64,000 nt of DNA, from positions 40,338,606 through 40,402,605 of the forward strand of contig CM071573.1 in NCBI GenBank assembly GCA_036426205.1. Direction: 5' to 3'. Positions 34,622 through 46,500 of this stretch are shown here, one piece after another. The DNA is from Ascaphus truei. Lineage: Eukaryota > Chordata > Amphibia > Anura > Ascaphidae. The notes below the pieces were generated by a model. It was not told where the DNA came from. It searched no databases and was given only the letters and a program-made list of their open reading frames with translations. How positions within the stretch are numbered: position 1 is the stretch's first letter; each line of letters starts with the position of its first letter. A program made the position numbers and the translations under genes.

Positions 34622-35607
34622 GAAATAAAAGAAGCAAACCACCAAAAATAAACAAGAATTACAAAAATATTCAGCCAAAAAACACAATAATTATTCAAAG
34701 CATTCAACAAAAATACATATAAAAGAAATAAAAATAAGCAATTACCAAAAAATGCATTGCTTGTCACTGTAATTATCTGTAGCCCTAAAGGAGAACAGAT
34801 AAATACAGTACATTGGCAGTCAATGGGCAAGAAAAAAAATAAAAATGAAAAAATACAATTTAAAAAACCCCTGAAAAACAAAAATTACATACATTCAATG
34901 TTTTTCTTACCTTTAGATGTCGCAGGGAGAGAACTTAGAAAAAAATCTGAGATGACTTTTCTACTACGCCGAACGGTTTTGGCATTTTCCTCTCATGGTT
35001 TGAGAGGGTTTCAGATTCTTTCTGAATACCGTGATAACACAAATGACAAACCGTTCGGCAGGAACACGCCAAACCGTTCGAGATAACAGCAAAATCAACA
35101 AAGCTACTAGAATAAGCCCCTAGAAATGAAATTCAGTGTCGCTTTAAAAAAAAAAAAAAAAAAAACACATGTAGGATATTGCTTGGTCTGCAGCTTTAAA
35201 ATGACAGTTTTCTTAAAGTTTGTAGCTATTAAGGTTATATTTAATGGTTTGGGGATAAGAAGTCATTTTCTCATCAAAAGCAGCAGGTCACTTTATAATA
35301 AGATCAGTAGAACCCACTTAAAAAAACTGGCGGCTGCAATTGAACAACTCTAAACCAACAACTGAGAACCCCAAAAAATGCATGGAACAGTTTTTTATGG
35401 CTTTCTCTGGTGGCAATTGCAGTAAACTTTTGAATAAAGTATCTTACGTTTGATGTGAAAAAGAGGGATTTATCTCAGTCATTCAGAATATTTTATGCAG
35501 GTCAGGACTGAAAGATAACAGCCTTGTTATGTGTCATGGTTCTAGGGTTGCCAGGGGGCATCTCCAAGAATACTGGACACAATGGTGAACGGTGTTACAC
35601 GCTGGAG

Positions 35608-35649
<42 letters not shown>

Positions 35650-37429
35650 CTCTTTCCGCTCCATGATGTTTCCTCCTCTCCTTGGCCTCACCCCCAGGCT
35701 CCTGACACCTCTTCCTGATTGGCTACATTACCGAGCAGCAGCCATTTGGATGGAGGAAGATGCCCAGCCTCCTAGCAAAAGCGCAGCTCTCTCCCTGCTC
35801 TGAGAAATCCTGCAGCCCCCCAAGCTGGTCATGTCACTATGTCCAGAGAGGTAATACTGGTATACACATACATGTCCAGAGGTTTATACTGATATACACA
35901 TACATGTCCAGAGAGGTAGAAATGAAAAAAAACAGACAAGCACAGCTTGTATAAGTAAAACTGTATTACAATGGTAAAAAAAGATCGCTCACTCACGTGA
36001 GAAAACACCGGCGGGTATGGGGTCACACGAGCGCCGTGACCATTTAGAAATCCTTCAGCTGGTCCCAGCTAAAATCTATGAGGTGGTTCCTCCGGTATCA
36101 GCATCCAGCACTGAGTCCCGGAAATGATGTCACGCACTCTCGCGAGTGTTTGCCTCCATCTTCACGTCTGGTGTCTAAGCTTCAGGCAAGCTGGTCATGT
36201 CCAAAGATGTAATACTGGTTTACACATACATGTCCAGAGAGGTAATACCAGACACATACATGTCCAGAGAGGTAATACCAAACACATTCATGTCCAGTAT
36301 TACTTGTCATTTTTTACTGGACCTAGCAGAGCTGCCGACAGGGGGGGGGGGGGAGCAGAAGGGACAGATGTTCTGGGTCTGGTGTCTGCGGGGGAACGGC
36401 GGCCAGTGCTGCACGTTGAGCCCGACCTCTGGCCAGGTAGTCTCGCAGCCGGGCCCTGCTCTCCTTCAACTGCAGCTTCCGGCACAGCATCAGAGGGAAA
36501 CCCGACACGTGTGCCACTGCTCTAACATGTGGGACAGAGTGGAAGAATATTTCTTGTGCCCATTTGGGACCCATAAGTGTCTTACTGTACTACACTAGGA
36601 GTTGTTATTAATGTTTTTTCCTTGGGGTGTTCCTGTAGATACGCTCCCATCGATCACCGGTCGTCCCAGCAGGATGTTATTACCTTGCCGGCATATGCAC
36701 ATACTGTGTCCAGAGAGATATACTGGTATACCATCCATGTCCAGAGAGGTAATACTGGTATACCCATACATGTCCATAGAGGTATACTGTTATACACATA
36801 CATGTCCAGAGAGGTAATACTGTATACACATACATGCCGCAGAGGTTTTATACTGGTATCACACAGTACATGTCGCCTGGAAGATGAAGGAGAGTCTAGG
36901 TCCGACTGCGAGAGCACCAGCAGCCAGGCCCTGTCAGAAAAAAAAAAAAAACAAACAACAAGGGGGGGGGGTGGGGGTGGGTGGGGGGGGTGGGTGTGGG
37001 GGTGGGGGGGGTGGGGGGGGTGGGGTGGGGGGGGTGGGGGGTGTTTTTTTTTTTTTTTTTGTTTTTTTGTTTTTTTTTTTTTTTTGTTTTTGTTTTTTTT
37101 GTTTTGGTTTTGTGTTTTTTTTGGTTTTTTTTTTTTTTTTTGTTTTTGTTTTTTTTTTCCCCCCCCCCCCACCCCCCCCCCCCCCACCCCCCACCCCCCC
37201 CCCCCCCCCCCCCCCGCCCCCCCCCCCCCCCCCACCCCCCCCCCCCCCCCCCCCTCCCCCCCCCCCCCCCAACCCCCCCCCCCGCCCCCCCGCCCCCCCG
37301 ACCCCCCCCACCCGCCCCCGCCCCCCCACCCACTACCCCGCCCCCCCGCCCCCACCCCCCCCCCCCCCCCCCCCCCCCCGCCCACCCCCCACCCCCCCCC
37401 CCCCCCCTCCCCCCCCCCCCCGCTGCCCG

Positions 37430-37467
<38 letters not shown>

Positions 37468-37503
37468 ACCCCCCCCCCCCCCCCCCCCCCCCCCACCCAC
37501 GCC

Positions 37504-37534
<31 letters not shown>

Positions 37535-40500
37535 ACCCCCCCCCCACCCCCCCCCCCTCCACCCCCCCGCCCACCGCCCCCCCCCGCCCCCCCCCCCCCC
37601 CCACGCCCCCCCCCGTTTTGTTGCTTTTTTTTTTTTTTTGTTTTTTTTTTGTTTTTTTTTGTTTTTTATTTTGTTTTTTTTTGTTGTTTGTTTGTTTTTT
37701 TTTTTTGTTGGTTTGTTTTAGTTTTGTTTTTTTTTTTTGTTTTTTGTGTTGTTTTTTGTTTTTTTTTTTTTTTTTTTGGGTTTTTTTGGTTTTTGTTTTT
37801 TGTTGGAGTAAATTGAAGCGGAGATTGTTTTTTTTTTATTTTGTAATGGCTGTACTGATTGTGATATTGGTTGTAGGGGGAGAGTCGAGTGTTTTGTTGT
37901 GGTGTTCCGACCCGCCCCCCCCCCACCCCCCTACCCCCCCTCCCCCCCCCCCCCAGGCCTCCAAAGTACAGAGCCGGCAACCTGACCAGCAACAAGGTAA
38001 GTCTTTTTTTTTAAGTATTGGGGGAGAAGGATGGGGGGGGGGGTGTTTTTATATGCATTGTTTTTTTTTTATATGCATTGAGGTGTTTCTTTTTATATGT
38101 ATTGAGGTATTTTTTTTATATGCATTGGGGCTTTTTTATATGCATTGGTTTTTTTTTAATATACATTGTTTTTTTTATACGTATTTTTTTTTTTAACTAT
38201 ATATTGGAGGTTTTGTATGTATTTGTTTTTTGTTATATTTATTGTTTTTTTTTATATGTATGGGTGGTTTTATATATATTGTTTTTTTATGTATTGGGGG
38301 TATATTATTGGGGTTTCAAAGATTGCGGAGGTGTGGGTTTTTCTGTATGTATTTGGGGGGTTGTATATATTTGGGGAGGTGGGGGTTGTATATATTTGTG
38401 GGTGGAAGTTTTATGCATTTGGCGGTGTTTTTTTGGAATATATTTTGTGGGGGAATTGTGTGAGGGGGAGGGAATGAGTGTGGGGAGGGGATTGAGCGAG
38501 AGTGGGGTAAATGACGCATGGGGAGAGTGAGAGGAGAGAGGGGTTGAGAGGAAAAGAAGGAGTAAGAGTGAGACGCAGGGGAGAGACATACATGAGGCGG
38601 GGGGGGGCAGGGATTGATTGAGAGTGGGGTAATTGCTGGAGGGGATGAGAGTGAGAGATGAGACGGAGGGGAGAAATACATGGTATGTGGGAGGGAAATA
38701 GAGGGCGCTCGTGAGGTGTGAAATGGAGCTCACAACATTGCCGACGGCGGGGGGGGGAGGGCGATCAGAGCTGTAGTCCTGGGCCCCGAGAAATCGTTCT
38801 GTGGCCCTGGGATAGCTTGTCCAAATACAGGACGGTCCGGTTCAATATTGGACAACTGGAAACTCTACATGGTTCAGTCCTCACTAACTCATCCTGTGGG
38901 TTCATGAAACCGCCCAACGCCAGTACAGACACAGCACTTTGGCACACGAGTGCTATGAGATAAATATTTCAAATTCAATGGAATATCAATATTGTTTTTA
39001 TACCTTGATCCACAGCTCCAATTATATAATGAATGATATCCAAGCAGATACATGTAACATATAATTAGCTTACTTTGCATTGCTTTGTATGACTCTCACC
39101 TGGAAGCTGTCCTGATTGCTTCTGGTATAAAGCAGGAAACGTGTGTTAATCTTCTCTGGTGTCCATGGTAAGTTTACACGGGGCCTTTCTATGGTACCAG
39201 TCCAGGTTGTCATCTGAAAAGCAGCCAATTCTGTTTGTAGCAAACCTTTTCTCCTATAAAAAATCTGGTGTTGTAATGTTCCTAAGTGACTGGCGGTTTC
39301 AGTGTACTGGATGGCATCTGTAATACTCATTCAATATGGAGCCCTGAACAGACTAAGGGGCCTATTCACAAAGCGGTGATAAAATCAGTGCATTGTCGCC
39401 CGACCTTGGGGCAGATGCACTAAGCGCCGGAAAAAAAAAATCGCTATTGATTTGAAATTGCCATTTTTTACAGCGTTGCTATCACAGTATGCAGTGATAG
39501 CAACATTTGCAAAAATGGCGAGTAGCCGGCGACGAGATAATCGCCTCGGATGGTCCCCGTGGGTGTCCTTGGATCCTCGGTTGGTTCTCGTGGGTCCCCG
39601 CTGGCCTGCAGTACCAATCCTGTTGCAAAAAAAATAAATGTGGCATACATTTCAATAAATACACCTCCCCTCCTCCCCCCCCCAAACACATACAGTAAAG
39701 TAATGGGCAAAATAACTATTATCCAGTTATGGATAATAGCCATTTGACCATTATTAAATCAACATTAGGCCAGTCAGCTAAATATTTTTTTTTTTTTATT
39801 GTACTGTTTGCTGCCCACGGAGACAAGGACGGTGATGAGAAATGAGGACAACCTTCATCATGGCCCAGGTAGGTGCAAGTTTTATTTACTTTATTCTGGC
39901 TGATGTTTTATTTTTAAATGGGCAAATGCACTATTATCCATATCTGGATAATAGTAATTTTGACCATTACTGTACTGTATATATTGGGGGGAGAATACAA
40001 AATATCCCTGTTTGCGGATGATGTTATTCTAACCTTGACTGAACCGCACACTTCCCTCCCCACCTTGAGAAACTGTTGGATCAATTTAGTCGATTGTCTG
40101 ATTAAAAATAAACACGGACAAATCTGAGCCCCCAACATCTCCCTCCTAGACCCTACATGGACTCTTACAAAATAATTTTAAATACAAGTGGAATAACTCG
40201 CATATCAAATATCTAGGGATAAAAATAGCGAGCTCGTACGGCTCCTGTATCACGCCAACTACACCCCCTCTCTTTCCGCCAGATCAAAGAGACCTGGGAG
40301 CCTGGCAGTCCCATCAGATTCTTGGTTTGGAAGAATTGTGTCCCAAAAATGAATGTCCTCCCCCGATTACTTTACTACTTTCAGACCCTCCCTGTCCCTT
40401 TCCCACTAGCAGAATTGCGAAATATCCAATCCCAATCTCGTCTCCGCTTATATGGCAGCAGCACGAAGACCTAGGTTTCCGAGATCGGTGCCTTTTGGCG

Positions 40501-43500
40501 TCAAAGACGAGATGGGGCCTGGGGGGCCCCGGATGAAGATCAGATATTACCAGGCGCCCAGATGAGGCAGGCGGGGTGGTATGGAACAACCCTCGCCCAG
40601 ACCTCTAATTGCTGGTTAGAAATAGATAGACGCCCACCACGCGTCCCCCACCCCCCTCTCAGCCCTACTATGGTCTCAGACCCACAAAGCAGGAAAGCCC
40701 AGAATTCGACCTCGAGGCAATTGAGATGCACGTGGTCATCATGGATTAAAACCAAAGGGAAACATGCCCTAGCTTTATCCCCTCACAACTCACCCCCATT
40801 TTCGGGAACCCGGACTTCCACCCGGCTGCGTCCCGTACCCATTCGGCCAATTTCAGGGCCTAAATATCAGAGTTATTGCGGATCTGCTGGAAAGTGATGA
40901 GGTCTTGCCCTTTCAAGAATTTAGGAAAAATTATGGTCCCAGACCTCCCTCATATTCAATACCTGCAGATTAGCACTTCCGAGAGCCCAATCCCCTAGCC
41001 TAAAATTCCCAGGCGTTCCAGATTCGAGACCCTATGTCTCAAGGGGAGTATCAGAAGGGCTTAATCTCTGAGGTATAAAAAATATGGAGGCCGCCCAATC
41101 CCCCCCACTCACTCCTATATGCAAAAGTGGAGTCGAAGACCTGAACAACCCGCCCATAGACCTGGGACTGGGAGGATGTCTGGGAGTTTGCTACCAAAAC
41201 ATCATTTGCTCAGTCACGAAGAAATATCTACAAAAATCTTATTCCAATGGACCTGACCCAGAGTAGACTGAGCCAGATCTACCCAGGCACCCATCCGATG
41301 TGTCTGGGGGGATGTGGTCAAAGGGGTGACATGCCCACATTTGGTGGACATTGCCGAGATCCAGAGGTTCTGGACCCGATCCAGAGCCTCTGATTGAGAG
41401 ATTTGGACTTAGAGGTCCCCTTGAACACCCTGATCTACGTACTGGGGAAACCAATTGAAGACCTCTCTGCCCCTATAGCCATACTTACATCTGCGATCCT
41501 TACCCACCAGATGTTGGGTAAGTGTGGGCCGCAGGGACCAAACAAGGACCCCCCCGGACACCGTCGGGGACCACCCGGAGGCCCCTGTGACACCCTCGCA
41601 GCACCGCCTGAGAACCACGCAGACACGCGCGGGCACCACCAAGAACCCTGGACCTCGCACGGGGGCCCCAGACACCCGAGACTGACCACCCGCCTAAGAC
41701 CCCCAGAGACCCACGGGGTTATTGTGGCCTTCTAGACTTAAAGAACAATGTTAAAGACACTTATTAGTCATTAGTCATTGGTTAGCATCTAATTTTCTGT
41801 AGCTGTATCAATATGGAAATGGTGATTCTGCCTCTAGTTGTTTTTTTTTTTTTTTTTATATTTTCCTTTATTGTGTCTTTTGATGCCTGACAGGTATAAC
41901 AATCCCAACATGGCGAAACATGTTTGTCAAAAAACAAAATACGGCACATAACAGGGAGGTTTCGGAGACGCACAATAAACCTTTTTTCCATTTACAGTGG
42001 TGAAAAGAGAGGGGATGACGAGGGGCGGGCGGATATTTGGGGACGACATTGGGAAAAGCGGGGGGAGGGGTGAGGGGAGAGGGGGGGATTGTGGCGGGGA
42101 GGGGCGCATCGGCCCTCGGTAGCAAGGGTAGCAAGGGTTCTAGTGTTTAAGTAGGGTGTTACAGGGTAAACAAAAGCCAACAGTTATATGCCTGGAAAAC
42201 CTATGTCTAGTCTGCAGTGCAGCACTGACTAGGTTAACTATCAGCGGGGAACCTCAGGACATTAGTTGGATCCCAGCTTCCTAATCAAGGTGTGTTAAAA
42301 CAACCCAGTCTGTAACACATAAGGGCTGTCTGTTGAGAGTGAGTGAGTTAAGCTGGCTAAAGAGATTGCTGGAGAGAGTTCCTGATACAAGGTCTGATAG
42401 AAAAGTAGATGAATTTGAACTGTCTGTCCCCTGCATAGAGAAGGGCAACTGCCATATACACTGTCTGCTAAAGAAGAACTGTTTTGTATGTCTGCTGAAG
42501 AAAAAGACCATTTTTCCTTTTGTTGCTGATAAGAAGCTATTTTGTTTTGTGTGCTGTATATTTTCAAGGCTAAATAAATAAGCCTTGTCAAGAAAAATCC
42601 GCGTGTGTAGTTGCAATGTACCCTGCAACATATGGTGTCAGAAGTGAGATTTGATTTTTTTCAAAAGGCTCCTGCAGTTAAAGGGCACACACCACACACA
42701 ACGAATGAAAAATGTTTGAAAGCGTTTCTGTGCGAGCAGGGCCCAGGCTGCAAGCGGAGAGAGATGAAAGACTACAAACAGCATAGATGAGCCGATTGCC
42801 AGCTGTGACCCAATTCCAGGGGTCTGCCATCCAAAACTTGCAGCAAAACCCCGGTACTACTCCTAGGAAAATTGCATGAGGCAGAGGCTTTTTACTGACT
42901 TTTTGAAAGAGTTGCCGAAGCTCAGGGCTGGGCTACAGATCGCTGGGCAACTCACTGCTTTGGCCCCTCTCCTATAGAGAAGCCCAGGCCTCATATCAGG
43001 GTCTCCCCAACAGATCAGGCCATGGACTACCGCAAGTAAAAGCCGCCATACTGGATCGCTTAGTAGTAGGCTGTGTCCAGAGAGGTAATACTGGTATACA
43101 CATACATGTCCAGAGAGGTAGAAATGGAAACAGACAAGCACAGCTTGTATAAGTAAAACTGTATTACAATGGTAAAAAAAGATCGCTCACTCACGTGAGA
43201 AAACACCGGCGGGTATGGGGTCACACGAGCGCAGCAACCATTTAGAAATCCTTCAGCTGGTCCCAGCTAAAATCTATGAGGTGGTTCCGGTATCAGCATC
43301 CAGCACTGAGTCCCGGAAGTGATGTCACGCACTCTTGCGAGTGTTTGCCTCCATTTTCACGTCTGGCGTCTAAGCTTCAGGCAAGCTGGGCATGTTACTA
43401 TGTCCAGAGATGTAATACTGGTTTACACATACTGTACACATTACCAGAGAGGTAATACAGTACTGACACACTTTATTGCAGTGTGGTCGGTACCGCAAGC

Positions 43501-46500
43501 CGGGAGATTTCCCGGCTTGCTAGTGGCCGCCCCTCGGCGTGCCGCGCGTCATAGACGCGCGGTCACGCGTCTTCGGGAGCGTGCGCCCCCTGCACGCGCG
43601 TCCAGGGCCTCCCCGAGGGAGCCCTGGTGTCCCGCGATCGCGGGACAGCGGCAGGGGGTTCCGGGGGACCCGGCGGACCCGGCAGCGGTAGGAAGAGCGC
43701 CCCGATCGGAGGGCGCTCTTCCGCTGCTTCGGCGCGCGCCCGTCACACTCGGGCGCGCGCCAGGCTACTGCTGCGGCCAAGAACGGGCAAATGCTCGAAT
43801 AAACTTGGCCGCAGCAGTACCAAACACATTCATGTCCAGTATTACTTGTCATTTTTTACTGGACCTAGCAGGGCTGCCGACAGGGGTGGGGGGCAGAAGG
43901 GACAGATGTTCCGGGTCTGGTGTCTGCGGGGGAACGGCGGCCAGTGCTGCACTTTGAGCCCGACCTCTGGCCAGGTAGTCTCGCAGCCGGGCCCTGCTCT
44001 CCTTCAACTGCAGCTTCCGGCATGGCATCAGAGGGAGACCCGACACGTGTGCCACTGCTCTAACATGTGGGACAGAGTGGAAGAAAATCACTCCAAGCCC
44101 TGTAATATTTCCTCCACTTTATTGGGAAAAGCAGCAGGATACAGATACTTGTGGATGGTGTGTAGTGGTGATTATTAGTTAGAAACCGGTAAAAAGAGAT
44201 GGCCTCACCATGGGAGATGAACAGAGAAGGGGTTCTGTACTCACTGTCTCCAGGGTGGAAAAGGAAGTGAGGGGCAGTGTGGGTAAAGGGAATAGCCTTG
44301 GGACAGACTATCTAGGCCATACAGGAGGGGGGGGCAGATTAGCCCATTCTGGTTAGTATCTCAGGGGCTGCAGTAGCAGCTCACTGCTTCCATGCCCAGA
44401 GGCAAGAAATACAACATTGTTGCAAGTTACACAGGCACAGTATATGTGTGCAAACTCCATGCAGCTGGGAATAAGATCTGACAGGCAGAAACTGCACAGG
44501 AGAGAGGGGGTGAGTCAGAAATGTAGTTCTTGTTCCATGACAGAAAGGGTAAACAAAAGCCACCAGTTATATGCCTGGAAAACATATGTCTAGTCTGCAG
44601 TGCAGCACTGACTAGGTTAACTTCAGCTGGGAACCTCAGGACAATTAGTTGGATCCCAGCTGCCTAATCAAGGTGTGTTAAAACCCAGTCTGTAAACACA
44701 TGGAGGCTGTCTGTTGAGGAGTGAGGAGTAAGCTGCTAAAGAGATTGCTGGAGAGATTTCCTGATACAAGGTCTGATTAGAAAAGTAGATGAATTGTGAA
44801 CTGTCTGTCCCCTGCATAGAGAAGGGCAACTGCCATATACACTGTCTGCTAAAGAGAAACTGTTTTTGTCTGTCTGCTGAAGAAAAGCCATTTTCCTTTT
44901 GTTGCTGATAAGAAGCTATTTTTGTTTTGTGTGCTGTATATTTTGCAAAAAAAATAAGCCTTGTCAAGAAAGCCGCGTGTGTAGTTGCATGTACCCTGCA
45001 ACAGTGCCCTGAACTTTTTGTATTTTGTATGTGTATATATATATATACACAGGCAGTCCTCGGTTATCCGACACAATGCGTTACTCAAAATGGTGTTGGA
45101 TAGCGAAACGTTGTAAAGCGAAACACGTTTTCCCATAGGAACACTGTTTAAATGAAAGGTTACGTTCCAGAAGGAATTTTTAATGCTAAAATACCCCAAA
45201 TATTTTAATCAGACAATAAATATGCAGCACACACCTAAATTATATAGTGCATATACTGTATTATATATATAATATAACATAATATATAATATAAAAATAT
45301 AATATATAGTATAATATATACACATAAACAACTTTGCAAAGCGTCGTAAGAGCGTTGGATAAGCCGTTTTGGCGTTGCAAAAATGAACATAGGTATGCAT
45401 TGCATAGCGTTGGTGACTAATGACTAATAAGTGTCTTTAACATTGTTCTTTAAGTCTAGAAGGCCACAATAACCCCGTGGGTCTCTGGGGGTCTTCGGGT
45501 GGTCCCCTCGGGTGTCTGGGGGCCCTGCGAGTGTCCAGGGGTTCTTGGGTGGTGCCCGCGCGTGTCTGGTGGTTCTCAGGCGGTGCCTGCGGGTGTCCAG
45601 GGGCCTCCGGGTGGTCCCCGCGTGTGTCCGGGGGTCCTTGTTTGGTCCCTGCGGCCCACACTCTCCCAACATCTGGTGGCCGTAAGGATCGCAGATGTAA
45701 GTCTGGCTATAGGGGCAGAGAGGTCTTCAATTGGTTTCCCCAGTACGTAGATCAGGGTGTTCAAGGGGACCTCTAAGTCCAAAGTCTCTCAATCAGGAGG
45801 CTCTGGATCCGGGTCCAGAACCTCTGGATCTCCGGGCATGTCCACCAAATGTGGGGCATGTCACCCCTTTGACCACATCCCCTCCAGCACACATCGGAGG
45901 TGCCTGGGTAGATCTGGCTCAGTCTACTCTGGGTCAGGTACCATTGGAATAAGATTTTGTAGATATTTTCCTTCGTGACTGAGCAAATTGATGTTTTGGT
46001 AGCAACCTCCCAGACATCCTCCCAGTCCTCCAGGTCTATGGGGGTGTTCAGGTCTTCGCTCCACTTTTGCATATAGGAGTGAGTGGGGGGGATTGGGCGG
46101 CCTCCAATATTTTGTATACCTCAGAGATTAAGCCCTTCTGATACTCCCCTTTGAGACATAGGGTCTCGAATCTGGAACGCCTGGGAATTTTAGGCTAGGG
46201 GATTGGGCTCTCCGGAAGTGCCTAATCTGCAGGTATTGAAATATGGGGAGGTCTGGGGACCATAATTTATTCCTAAATTCTTGAAAGGGCAAGACCTCAT
46301 CACTTTCCAGCAGATCCGCAATAACTCTGATATTTAGGCCCTGAAATTGGCCGAATTGGGTACGGGAGCAGCCGGGTGGGAAGTCCGGGTTCCCGAAAAT
46401 GGGGGTGAGTTGTGAGGGGGATAAAGCTAGGCCATGTTTCCCTTTGGTTTTAATCCATGATGACCACGTGCATCTCATTGCCTCGAGGTCGAATCTCTGG

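Noticed and set aside
34431..34881. Phe/Leu-rich minus-strand ORFs as membrane proteins
   Set aside because: The hydrophobic strings come from A-rich plus-strand DNA (AAAAATAAA) and have no start context, splice support or homologue.
36577..38196. 539-codon open frame, and overlapping 316-, 310- and 246-codon frames on both strands
   Set aside because: They are Pro-, Gly- or Phe-homopolymer translations of the G/T/C simple tract and have no protein-like composition.
43319..43957. 212-codon and overlapping 183-codon plus-strand frames
   Set aside because: They cross the boundary of the GC-rich hairpin insertion and the VNTR-type repeat. The homologous repeat at 36,124 gives a different protein, so there is no conserved coding.
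45160..45400. A/T-rich TATATA tract as promoter or TATA box for lipase gene A
   Set aside because: It lies between E2 and E3 within a MITE, not upstream of the first coding exon.
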